From the NCBI RefSeq assembly GCF_001562275.1, contig NZ_CP014304.1:1798001-1862000 (forward strand): a stretch of DNA of 64,000 nt, read 5' to 3'. Each line of letters opens with the position of its first letter. Position 1 is the first letter of the stretch. The DNA is from Hymenobacter sp. PAMC 26628. Lineage in GTDB: Bacteria; Bacteroidota; Bacteroidia; Cytophagales; Hymenobacteraceae. The translations under genes were made by a program, and so were the position numbers. A model generated the notes under the pieces. That model searched no databases and was not told where the DNA came from. It saw only the letters and a program-made list of their open reading frames with translations. Positions 1 to 7,199 of this stretch are shown piece by piece.

Positions 1-346
1 TGGGCCACTGTGGGCTGGCGTGCAGCGCGTTCAGGTCGGTGTCGGCGGCGAGGTGGGCGGCGTCTGCGTAGCCCGCCCCGATGGCCTGGCGCAGGTTGCC
101 GAAGGCTTGCGGCGCGTCGTGCAGCAGGGCGTAGCAGCAGGCGGTGTTGTAAAAGGCATTGGCCCGGTAGCGCGGACTGGCCCCGGGGGCCCCCACCACC
201 TGCCGGTAGGCGGCAATGGCGGCGGGATAGTCCTGCCGGCCCAGGCCCTGCTCGGCCCGGGCCATCAGCGAATCCACGCGGGTTTTGGGCTGGGCCGGGG
301 CGGGGAGGGCCGCGGCCCACAGCAGCAACAGCAACAGGTATTTCAT
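1..346 (-). CDS. Secreted TPR-like protein, N-terminal part
   Basis: The start codon is at 346 and the gene runs off the left edge of the window, so about 115 N-terminal residues are visible. A hydrophobic leucine-rich signal peptide ends at an Ala-Gln site near residue 20, implying export. The next part reads as short helical repeats: a segment with AAYRQVVGAPG, then NTACCYALLHD and FGNLRQAIGAGYADA. This resembles the TPR-like stretch found before the catalytic or binding part of many Bacteroidota secreted proteins. The C-terminal domain is not in the window, so no function is assigned. It lies downstream of the 457-1269 gene on the same strand, with a palindrome between them. Confidence 0.7.
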   Translation of the reverse strand, partial: MKYLLLLLLWAAALPAPAQPKTRVDSLMARAEQGLGRQDYPAAIAAYRQVVGAPGASPRYRANAFYNTACCYALLHDAPQAFGNLRQAIGAGYADAAHLAADTDLNALHASPQWP

Positions 347-393
347 TGCCAAAGGATGGAAAAGTGGAAATATTCGATTTGCAAGGTATGAAT

Positions 394-425
394 AGGGCCC
401 CCGGACCAGCTGGTCCGGGGGCCCT
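394..425 (-). terminator. Perfect 16-bp-arm palindrome, likely terminator
   Basis: Positions 394-409 and 410-425 are exact reverse complements. The palindrome lies 31 bp past the stop of the minus-strand gene at 457-1269. It has no T-tract, so it could also be a transcript-stabilising hairpin. Confidence 0.5.
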
Positions 426-456
426 GCGGCGGTTTATTTGATGAAACGCGCGGCGC

Positions 457-1269
457 TTAGCGGCCCACCCGCGGTTGGGCGGCGTAGGCGGGCTGGGCGG
501 GGGCGGGCAGGTGAGCGCGGTCCAGCACCACCAGCACGCGCTGGCCGGCTTGCACGGCGGCGGCCACTTGGGTGGCCAGGCGCGCGGCGCGGTACTCGTT
601 CACGGCGCGGGTGGCGTTCAGCACAAAGTCCGGGGCCCCAGTGGGTTGCGCGCCGAAGGCCGTGGCGGGCAGCGACCACCACGCGCCGCCCGTGGGGCAG
701 TAGGTGCGGTAGGCCGTGCGCAGCTCGGCGGGGGTGCGCACCACTTGCTCGCTGCCGGGCAGGTCGTGCGCGCCGTTGGTGATGAAGGCCTTGGTGGCCC
801 GCAGCACCAGGTCTTTGGGGGCCCCGGTAGCTTGGCGGAACTGCTGGGTTTGGCGCAGTAGCCAGTACAGCTTCAGGGGCTCGGGGGCGAGCTTGGTTTG
901 GAGGTAGGCGTACTCGGCGTATACGTCGTCGAGGCGCTGGGTGGCCACGTGCTGCTGCTGGGCCAGGAAGCGGGCGTAGCCGGCGGGCCCCATGCGGCCG
1001 ATGGTGGCGGCTTCGGTGCTGTCGGTGCCCAGGTCGGGGTTTTCAAAGAACACCACCGTGGGCTGGCACTGCGCAAAAGCCTGGCGCATCCGGGCAAATT
1101 GCTCGTGGGCGGCATCGTTCGACGGCACCGTGCCGAAGTAGGTAACGGACGCCGCGGGCGCGGCCGCCGGGGCCCCCGAAGCGGTGGCAGTGGCCGAAAG
1201 CGATTGGGCGAAAGTAGCGGCGGTGGGAACGAGCAACGCGGCGGTCAGGAACAAAGAGGCAATTTTCAT
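457..1269 (-). CDS. Exported protein, possibly TraB/GumN (Tiki)-like
   Basis: This 270-residue protein has a clear signal peptide (MKIASLFLTAALL, cut near TFAQ) and is probably periplasmic or secreted. After an alanine-rich linker come motifs that recall the TraB/GumN/ChaN-like superfamily: VTYFGTVPSNDAAHEQF near the start, QPTVVFFENPDLG, and a late VLVVLDRAHL in the place of the family's VxVVxGxxHL strand. The usual EGxH/GxxH glutamate-histidine pattern is only partly present, so catalytic competence is uncertain. The middle (YLQTKLAPEPLKLYWLLRQ) is typical of Bacteroidota relatives as I remember them. Family assignment is inference; signal peptide and reading frame are direct observations. 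Confidence 0.6.
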   Translation of the reverse strand: MKIASLFLTAALLVPTAATFAQSLSATATASGAPAAAPAASVTYFGTVPSNDAAHEQFARMRQAFAQCQPTVVFFENPDLGTDSTEAATIGRMGPAGYARFLAQQQHVATQRLDDVYAEYAYLQTKLAPEPLKLYWLLRQTQQFRQATGAPKDLVLRATKAFITNGAHDLPGSEQVVRTPAELRTAYRTYCPTGGAWWSLPATAFGAQPTGAPDFVLNATRAVNEYRAARLATQVAAAVQAGQRVLVVLDRAHLPAPAQPAYAAQPRVGR

Positions 1270-1365
1270 GGTGCAGGAAGAAAAAAGGTGAAGAAGTGAA
1301 AAGGGGAGGAAAATGAAGGTGAGAAGTGAAGAAACTGGGGCCCCACCGGGGCCCCCGCGGGGGCC

Positions 1366-3849
1366 CTAGCCGCCGAAGCCGCCGCCGCCGCTGGGGCCGT
1401 TGTCAATCTTTTTGCCGGGCTTGCTGGCCCCGATGTACCAGGTGAAGCCCAGCCAGGCCACGCGGGTCTCGTACTTGTTGTAGAGGCTGGTTTGCAGCTC
1501 GGGCGTGGCCAGCTCGGTGCGGCGCACCTGGGTGTTCAGCACATCCGATACCCGCAGGGTGAGGGCGGCGCGCTCCTGGAACAGCTGCTGGCGCAGGGCC
1601 AGGTCGAGGCCGCCGGTGGGCAGCTGGCGGCCTTGGGCCGTGAGCACCGTGGAGCGGATGTCGCCGGTGAGCTGCACGTCGAGGCCCTTGCGGGGCGTGA
1701 AGTTGTTGGCCAGGCGGGCGGTGCCGGCCAGGGCGGCGCGGTTGGCGGTGTTCAGGGCGTTGGCGGCAATCTGCGAGTAGTAGAGCGAGCCGCTGGCCGA
1801 CACGCGCCACCACTTGGTGAGGGGCTGGGCCCAGGTCGTTTCGAAGCCGAAGCTGTTGGTGGTGCCCACGTTGTCGAAGGTTTCGCGGGTCACCACGCCC
1901 ACGTTGTTGGTGCGGGTGGCAGCCGTGTCGATGGTGCGTATCCGGCGAATGGCGTTCTGGGTGAAGCGGGCAAACACCGTGTTGGTGAGGCTGGCCCCGC
2001 CGGCCAGGTTGAGCTGGTGGCCCAGCTCCACGTTGTGGCTGAACTCGGGGAGCAGGGCGGCGTTGCCCTGGCGGTAGTTGCGCGGGTCTTGGTAGAGCTG
2101 GATGGGCAGCTGCTGCATGAAGTCGGGCCGGTTCAGGCGGCGGGCGTAGCTGAACTGCAAGCGGTTCTGGCCCGGCTCCTTGCCCAGCTCCTTGGCCACG
2201 GTGGCCGAGGGGAAAAGGCTGACGTAGCTTTTGCCGATGGCCGCGTTGCGGTTCTCCACGCCGCCTTTCAAGAACGTGGCCTCGGTGCGCAGGCCGCCCT
2301 GGGCGCTCCAGCCGTGGCTCAGCGTGCGCTGGAACGTGGCGTAGGCGGCCGGCATCAGTTGCGTAAAGGCGTAGTCGAACGAGTTGACGGGGTCGAGTTG
2401 GAAGTCGCCGCCGGCGTCGGTGGGCTTGCGCATGGCGGTGCTGCCGGTGTTGTGCAGGGTTTGCAGCTTCACGCCGGTCTCAAACTTGCCCTTGCCGTCG
2501 GCCTGGGGCCGGGTGAAGTCCACCTGCCCGAAAAAAATCTGGGCGTTCACCTGCTGGGCCTGCGTGAAGCCGGCCGGCTTGGGGCCCCCGGTCAGCAGCT
2601 GGCTTACCGGCACGGCGGCGTCGATGAGCACTCCGCCGGCGTTGGCCGTCAGCTCGCGGCCTTTGTGGGCTTCCCAGGTGCGGCGGTAGTCGGCCGAGCT
2701 TTCCAACACCTTCACCTTCACGTCGGCCAGCTCCTGCCCGTACTGGGTGATGACGCCGGGCGAGCCCACCGTTTGCTGGGTCAGGGTCTGGTTGTCGGTT
2801 TCGGTCTGGTGCTCCCAGTGCGGCTGCACGCTCAAGCTGAGCGTCTGCTCCTTGGGCAGGTCGTAGGTCAGGCCCAGGTTCAGGCTGTGGTTGCGGTTGT
2901 GCTGGCGGCCGGTGCCGTCCTGGGTCGTAAACAGGCTGCTGGTGGTGGCCCCGTCGGTGAGGAGCGCCGTTTGGGAGCTGTTGGTGCGGGTGCGGTACAC
3001 CTGGTCGTTGCCGTCGTAGCCCAGGTTCCAGGTGGCCTTGCCGTGGTGGCGGCTCAGGCTCAGGCTCGGAGCGTACTTGTCACGGGTGCCCAGGTTCAGG
3101 GCCGCCTGGCCGTTCCAGCCGTCTTTCTTGTTCTTCTTCGTGATGATGTTGATGACGCCCGCGCCGCTGGCATCGTACTTGGCCGAGGGGTTGGTCATCA
3201 CCTCCACCTGGGCAATCTGCGAGGCCGGAATCTGGTCGAGGCGCGGGCCGGGGCCCCCGTTGCTGGTGCCGGCCGGCTTGCCGTCAATCAGGATGGTGAG
3301 GTTGCTGGAGCCGCGCAGGCTCACCGTGCCGGTCGCGTCCACGGCCACCGAGGGCACGTTCTGGAGCACGTTCACGGCCGTGCCGCCCACACTGCTCAGG
3401 TCTTTCTCCACGTTAATCACCGTTTTGCCCAGCTCCTGCTGCACCACGGCCTTCTGGGCCACCACCTGCACCTCCCCCAGCTGGGTGGTGCTGGCGGCCA
3501 GCTTCAGGGGCCCCAGGGCCAGGGCCGGCGCCCCGGCCGACAGGGCAAACACCCGGCGCACGGGCTTGAAGTTCAGGGCCTGGGCCCGCAAAATGTAGCG
3601 CCCCAGGGCCAGGTGCTCGGCCTTAAAGGTGCCGTCGAGGCCGGTTTGGGCCCCCGTCACGAGCGTCGAATCGGCGGCGCGCAGCAGCAGCACGTCGGCG
3701 AAGGGCAGGGGCTGGCCGTTGGCGGCTTCCACCAGGGTGCCGCTCACTTGGGCCGGGCCGGCTTGCTGGGCGTGGAGGCCCAGGGGCAGGGCCGTAAGGA
3801 GCAGGGCCAGGCCCCGCAAGGGCTGGCAAAAGGTATGCAAGAAGGTCAT
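1366..3849 (-). CDS. TonB-dependent outer-membrane beta-barrel receptor
   Basis: The frame is open from 4014, but the ATG at 3849 is preferred because a signal peptide starts there (MTFLHTFCQPLRGLALLL, then LHAQQ), giving 827 residues. Residues about 35-120 form a carboxypeptidase-regulatory-like beta domain (SGTLVEAANGQPLPFADVLL). The plug follows, with LQNVPSVAVDATGTVSLRG and LTILIDGKPAG, and then NPSAKYDASGAGVINIITKK. The remainder is a barrel of the Outer_membrane_beta-barrel_3 type, closing at VAWLGFTWYIG. The last dozen residues are glycine-rich. Such receptors import large substrates using TonB energy; the ligand is unknown and no SusD partner lies nearby. An 18-bp palindrome of G and C runs abuts the stop codon. 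Confidence 0.92.
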   Translation of the reverse strand: MTFLHTFCQPLRGLALLLTALPLGLHAQQAGPAQVSGTLVEAANGQPLPFADVLLLRAADSTLVTGAQTGLDGTFKAEHLALGRYILRAQALNFKPVRRVFALSAGAPALALGPLKLAASTTQLGEVQVVAQKAVVQQELGKTVINVEKDLSSVGGTAVNVLQNVPSVAVDATGTVSLRGSSNLTILIDGKPAGTSNGGPGPRLDQIPASQIAQVEVMTNPSAKYDASGAGVINIITKKNKKDGWNGQAALNLGTRDKYAPSLSLSRHHGKATWNLGYDGNDQVYRTRTNSSQTALLTDGATTSSLFTTQDGTGRQHNRNHSLNLGLTYDLPKEQTLSLSVQPHWEHQTETDNQTLTQQTVGSPGVITQYGQELADVKVKVLESSADYRRTWEAHKGRELTANAGGVLIDAAVPVSQLLTGGPKPAGFTQAQQVNAQIFFGQVDFTRPQADGKGKFETGVKLQTLHNTGSTAMRKPTDAGGDFQLDPVNSFDYAFTQLMPAAYATFQRTLSHGWSAQGGLRTEATFLKGGVENRNAAIGKSYVSLFPSATVAKELGKEPGQNRLQFSYARRLNRPDFMQQLPIQLYQDPRNYRQGNAALLPEFSHNVELGHQLNLAGGASLTNTVFARFTQNAIRRIRTIDTAATRTNNVGVVTRETFDNVGTTNSFGFETTWAQPLTKWWRVSASGSLYYSQIAANALNTANRAALAGTARLANNFTPRKGLDVQLTGDIRSTVLTAQGRQLPTGGLDLALRQQLFQERAALTLRVSDVLNTQVRRTELATPELQTSLYNKYETRVAWLGFTWYIGASKPGKKIDNGPSGGGGFGG

Positions 3850-4022
3850 GGTGAGTGGGTTGTAGCGTTTAAGCTGCGTCGGGGCCCCGGGCTTGGCAGC
3901 GGCCGCGGTTCCGCTGGGGCAAGGGCCGGGGCCAGCAGCGGCACCGGGGAGGAAAGGGTTTCTCGGGGGAGGCCCGCCCGTTCGGCTGGCCGGTGTCGAC
4001 AGGTACTGGGTCATCGACAGAA

Positions 4023-4030
4023 CAAAGGTA
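4023..4030 (-). promoter_or_regulatory. Putative -7 promoter element (TACCTTTG) of the receptor gene
   Basis: The minus strand reads TACCTTTG, matching the Bacteroidota TAnnTTTG element, in an AT-rich stretch upstream of the receptor gene. With the start at 3849 the leader would be about 165 nt. Confidence 0.5.
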
Positions 4031-4036
4031 TGTTAG

Positions 4037-4057
4037 GTACTTTGTGATACAAGGTAC
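4037..4057. promoter_or_regulatory. Near-palindrome, candidate operator
   Basis: GTACTTTG and CAAGGTAC are inverted arms with one mismatch around a 5-bp spacer. The site lies directly upstream of the putative -7 element of the receptor gene, a suitable place for a regulator. No cognate regulator gene is adjacent. Confidence 0.35.
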
Positions 4058-4310
4058 TAGGATATTAAATATTCGTTAACTAAGATGATTATTACCTTAA
4101 GTGTTGATAATCAGCAATAAAAATTTTAACGAAATTCGCCGCCGCGTCGTGCCCGGGTTTCTAGATGCGCTAACCGGGCCCACGGTTGCCCGGGCAGCGA
4201 ATCTTTTTGCGGGTTTGCGGCCGTCTCAAGCCATTCCTGGTCGCAAGCAGCACCCGCCGGGGTACCGGGCCCCCGGGGCATTCGTTACAGCGGTTTTGCC
4301 AAAAGCGCAT

Positions 4311-4349
4311 AAAAAAACCGCCGGACCCGAAAGTCCGGCGGCAAAAAAA
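4311..4349 (-). terminator. Intrinsic terminator (minus strand)
   Basis: A 9-bp GC stem (4318-4326 with 4333-4341) has a 6-nt loop. On the minus strand a run of seven T follows. It would end transcripts arriving from the right and may have been the original terminator of the YwqK-like gene before the insertion sequence landed between them. Confidence 0.7.
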
Positions 4350-4381
4350 TGATTGAGAAGCTGTTCGAGTTAGTAAAAGCG

Positions 4382-4471
4382 GTCATGCTGAGCGCAGCCG
4401 AAGCATCTTTCCCGCAGCAGTAATCATGATTAGTGGAGCAGTAGAGATGCTTCGGCTGCGCTCAGCATGAC
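4382..4471. repeat. Dispersed palindromic repeat, copy 1
   Basis: Two perfect 27-bp inverted arms (4382-4408 and 4445-4471) enclose a 36-bp AT-richer centre. The arm contains GTCATGCTGAGCGCAGCCGA. A second copy with the same arm core is at 40417-40519. The layout suggests a REP/BIME-like or MITE-like non-coding element. Confidence 0.85.
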
Positions 4472-4519
4472 GTTCTAACATATCTCTTTCCAACCTAAAC
4501 AGCCACTAGTAGGTCAAAT

Positions 4520-5185
4520 CTAGCCGGTTGTCGGGTACAACCGTTTGAGTTTGATGCGGGCCTTCTCGGTTGTAAACTGCCAGTTGGTGGGTGCCCCCAG
4601 TTGGTTGCGCGCTAGTTGCCAAGCGTAGCAGTGCGCTTCCAGCGTCGGCCGGTCGGGCACGCGCTGCGGCAGGCCGTGGGTGAGCAGGGCGGCAAACTCG
4701 ATTTCAGCCATGTTGAGCCACGAGCCATGCTTGGGGGTGAACACAAATTCCACGCGCTGCAACAGGGCGTGCGCCCGTACCGGGTCAAAAATCTCGTAAA
4801 AAGCGGCGGGCTGGTGCGCCGACAAATTGTCGAGCACCAGCGTCACGCGCGTCGCTTGGGCGTAGTCCTCCTCCAGCAGGCGGGCTACCGCCCGGGCAAA
4901 CGTGAGTCGGTCATGGCGGTCTTCGACCTGCACCCGGCGGCGACCGGCCAGCGGCTCGTGCAGCATATACACCTGGGCCACGCCCTGGCGGTGGTACTCG
5001 CAGTCGTAGCGGGTGCTGCCATCGGGCAGCGGGAGTGGCACGCGGCTTTCGCGTAGTAATTGCTTGGGCGACTCATCCAGGCACACGACTGGCTGGGCTG
5101 GGTCGTACGGGCGTTGGTAGACGTCAAGCACCCGTTCCATGGCGCAGACGAAGGCCGCGTTCTGAGCGGGTGGAATCACCCACAT
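4520..5185 (-). CDS. IS630 transposase, DDE catalytic part (orfB)
   Basis: This 221-residue frame holds the DDE superfamily endonuclease domain: VVCLDESPKQLL carries the first Asp, VTLVLDNLSAHQP the second, and FTPKHGSWLNMAEIEFA the late acidic residue. The frame is open upstream of the ATG at 5185 and can be entered by a -1 shift from orfA at the A8 run. This would join LQPWKRQMWVIPP, the junction sequence expected in a full-length IS630 transposase, to the HTH part. The product cuts the element ends and inserts it at TA. Confidence 0.88.
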   Translation of the reverse strand: MWVIPPAQNAAFVCAMERVLDVYQRPYDPAQPVVCLDESPKQLLRESRVPLPLPDGSTRYDCEYHRQGVAQVYMLHEPLAGRRRVQVEDRHDRLTFARAVARLLEEDYAQATRVTLVLDNLSAHQPAAFYEIFDPVRAHALLQRVEFVFTPKHGSWLNMAEIEFAALLTHGLPQRVPDRPTLEAHCYAWQLARNQLGAPTNWQFTTEKARIKLKRLYPTTG

Positions 5186-5643
5186 CTGTCGCTTCCAGGG
5201 CTGTAACGCATTTTTTTTAGTACCCGCCCCACCATCGCCGGGCTGGCCTCGGGCAGCACCTGCAGCGTGACCAGGTGAGCGGCCAACAAGCGCAATGTCC
5301 AGTGGGCGTACCCTTCGGGCGGGGTGGAGCAGGCCGCCGCGGCCAGGTGCGCCTCCACCTCCCCGGTGTACTTACTGGCCGGCCACTGCTGGCGGGGCTG
5401 CCCCAGCAGGGCGGCCTCCACGCCCGCCTCGCAGGCGCGTTGGCGCAGGCGCTCCAGGGTGCGCGTACTCACGCCGTAGGCTTGGCTAGTCTGGGTGTCG
5501 CTCCAGTTCAAGCCGTTTGTAGCTACGGCCAACAGGCACTGAGCCCGCACAAGCCGGGCGCTGGCCACGCGCCGCTGCTGCACGAGTTCCGTTAGCGAGG
5601 CCTGTTCTTCGGCCCTCAGCGCTAAGACATAATACTTCGCCAT
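5176..5643 (-). CDS. IS630 transposase, HTH DNA-binding part (orfA)
   Basis: This 155-residue frame starts at 5643, just inside the right terminal repeat. It contains a helix-turn-helix of the IS630/Tc1 type (SDTQTSQAYGVSTRTLERLR) and a second winged-helix segment (WTLRLLAAHLV) before MVGRVLKKMRYSP. In zero frame it ends soon after the A8 run with a short out-of-family tail. It overlaps orfB by 10 nt in the -1 frame. Alone it would bind the ends but lack catalytic residues; fused by frameshifting it forms the active transposase. Confidence 0.88.
   Translation of the reverse strand: MAKYYVLALRAEEQASLTELVQQRRVASARLVRAQCLLAVATNGLNWSDTQTSQAYGVSTRTLERLRQRACEAGVEAALLGQPRQQWPASKYTGEVEAHLAAAACSTPPEGYAHWTLRLLAAHLVTLQVLPEASPAMVGRVLKKMRYSPGSDRCG
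5211..5218 (-). other. A8 slippery run for -1 frameshifting or transcript slippage
   Basis: The minus strand reads CTAAAAAAAATG here, just before orfA diverges from the family. A shift of -1 on this run continues directly into the conserved orfB sequence with no stop codon. Confidence 0.65.
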
Positions 5644-5700
5644 TTGTCAGGTCATTTTACCCGACAAGATACTAGATTTATCCTACTAGGGCCCCTGACG

Positions 5701-7128
5701 CTACTTCTTGCGGAGCGCGGGCCGCTTGGTGCCGGCCGGCACCTCCAGGCCGTTCTGAAAGGTTTTGCGGCTCTCCACGGCCACGCCGTCGGGCCCGAAG
5801 TAAGTCCACACGCCGGTTTCCTTGCCATTGCGGAAGGCGCCGCGCACGGCCAGCGTGCCGTCTTCGCGCAGCTGCCGGTAGGGGCCCGTCTTCAGGCCGT
5901 GGGCGTAAGTGGTTTCGGCCTTTAGCTTGCCCGAGGGGTAGTTTTCCGTGCCCAGCCCGGTAGCGAAGCCGTTCTCGTACACCAGCCGGCTGGCCACCTT
6001 GCCGTCGGCGAAGTAGGTGAGCTGCTCGCCGGCCAGCTTACCGGCGGGGTTGTACAGCGCCACACTTTGCACCTGCTTGCTATTGGGGAAAAACGTGCGC
6101 CAGGTGCCGGCGGCGCGGTTGTTCTTGTAGGTTTCTTCGGCCAGCGGCAGGGGCCCCGCGGCGCCGTAGCGCGTCACCTTGCGGTCGCGCCCGCCGTTGG
6201 CGTAGTCGGTTTCCAGCTCCAGCTTGCCGGCCTCGGAAAATTCCTGCGCGTGGCCCGTGGGCACGCCCATGCGGTAGGTGGTTTTGGTTTTGATTTGACC
6301 GTTTTCGTAGTAGCTCGTGGCGGGGCCGTCGAGGTTGGCGGTGCCGCTGGTGGTGGGGGCCACGCGCTTGGCCAGGTCGTCGCCGAGCGGGTTGCGCACC
6401 GCGCGTTGCACAACCGGGGCAGGGGCGTAGGTGCTTTCGGTTTGGAGCTTGCCGCTGGGGTAGTAGCTGCGGTAGCCGCCGCGGCCGCTGGCGTCGGCCT
6501 GCACCTCGGTTTCGAGCTGGCCGGTGGGGTAGTACGTTTTGTAGGGCCCCGCCAGCAGGCCGCGGTGCAGGGTGCCCTCGCTCTGCACCTGGCCGTTGGC
6601 GTAGTAAAACTTTACGGCGCCCTCGGGCTGGCCATCTTTGTAAGTGATGTCGGCCTGGGGCTTGCCGTCGGCGTAGAGCTGGCGCAGGGCCCCGTTGGGC
6701 TGGCCCTTGGCGAGCACGGTTTTCAGCTTCACCTCGCCGGTGGGGTGGTAGTAGGTGAGCTCGCCGCTGGGCTCGTCGTTGTCGAAGCTGCCCTCCTGGG
6801 CCACCTTGCCGTTGGCGTAGTAGGTTTTGAAGGGGCCCTGGCGCACACCGGCGCGGTAGGTGGTTTCGAGGCGGCGGGCCCCGCTGGGGTGAAACTCGAC
6901 GTAGGCCGAGTCGCGCTTGCCCTCGCGGAAGCTGGTTTGCTGCTCCAGCTGGCCGCTGCGGTAGTAGCGCCGGTAGGTGCCCTGGGGCAGCGTATCGCCG
7001 GCTACCACGGCGGTATATACTTCGCGCTTAGCGGTTTTGGTCGAGTCGTAGTACGTCACGAACCGCTTGACTTTTTGAGCGTGGGCCGTGAGGGCAAACA
7101 GGGCAAACAGGAAAACCAAATATTTCAT
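5701..7128 (-). CDS. YwqK/MORN-like repeat protein, secreted
   Basis: The start at 7128 is chosen because a signal peptide begins there (MKYLVFLFALFALTAHAQ); the product is 475 residues. It is built almost wholly of about 23-residue repeats of the form Y-x-x-G-x-x-(x)-x-x-T-x-Y-x-x-G-x-x-x-G, for example KTYYANGKVAQEGSF and KFYYANGQVQSEGTLHRG. These are MORN-like units annotated as the YwqK antitoxin family. In Bacteroidota such exported repeat proteins are common, and the antitoxin name is historical; no toxin gene is adjacent. It probably acts as an envelope scaffold or binding protein, which is inference. Confidence 0.82.
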   Translation of the reverse strand: MKYLVFLFALFALTAHAQKVKRFVTYYDSTKTAKREVYTAVVAGDTLPQGTYRRYYRSGQLEQQTSFREGKRDSAYVEFHPSGARRLETTYRAGVRQGPFKTYYANGKVAQEGSFDNDEPSGELTYYHPTGEVKLKTVLAKGQPNGALRQLYADGKPQADITYKDGQPEGAVKFYYANGQVQSEGTLHRGLLAGPYKTYYPTGQLETEVQADASGRGGYRSYYPSGKLQTESTYAPAPVVQRAVRNPLGDDLAKRVAPTTSGTANLDGPATSYYENGQIKTKTTYRMGVPTGHAQEFSEAGKLELETDYANGGRDRKVTRYGAAGPLPLAEETYKNNRAAGTWRTFFPNSKQVQSVALYNPAGKLAGEQLTYFADGKVASRLVYENGFATGLGTENYPSGKLKAETTYAHGLKTGPYRQLREDGTLAVRGAFRNGKETGVWTYFGPDGVAVESRKTFQNGLEVPAGTKRPALRKK

Positions 7129-7143
7129 AAGCCGCAAGAACGC

Positions 7144-7171
7144 AAAACGGCCGCGCAATAGTGCGCGGCCG
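7144..7171 (-). terminator. Terminator after the thiolase gene
   Basis: Ten-bp arms CGGCCGCGCA (7148-7157) and TGCGCGGCCG (7162-7171) form a GC hairpin, followed on the minus strand by TTTTG. It lies between the thiolase stop and the YwqK-like start. Confidence 0.6.
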
Positions 7172-7199
7172 CTGGCGTAGTCAAAAACGGGGCCGGGGT

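Larger units (their letters stand above)
4509..5686 (-). mobile_element. IS630-family insertion sequence
   Basis: The element is 1178 bp with imperfect terminal inverted repeats: 4509-4537 begins GTAGGTCAAATCTAG and ends TTGTCGGGTA, and the other end, read inward, begins GTAGGATAAATCTAG and ends TTGTCGGGTA (23 of 29 positions match). It is flanked by TA on both sides (4507-4508 and 5687-5688), the target duplication expected for IS630. Inside are two overlapping minus-strand frames, an HTH part and a DDE part. It lies 12 bp downstream of the stop of the YwqK-like gene. It looks intact and potentially active. Confidence 0.9.

Noticed and set aside
3850..4014. Upstream ATG at 4014 as the start of the receptor
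   Set aside because: It would place 55 Pro/Gly-rich residues before a classical signal peptide, which would block export.
1492..4047. 851-codon open frame opposite the TonB-dependent receptor gene
   Set aside because: Its translation is a His/Gly/Ala/Val-rich shadow of the receptor codons, with no signal or family motif. High-GC genes commonly leave an open antisense frame.
4101..4352. 83-codon plus-strand frame
   Set aside because: It runs through the terminator hairpin, has no family resemblance and overlaps the AT-rich receptor promoter region.
5701..7128. Toxin-antitoxin module suggested by the YwqK name
   Set aside because: The protein is exported and repeat-built, and no toxin-like gene adjoins it; the neighbour is an insertion sequence.
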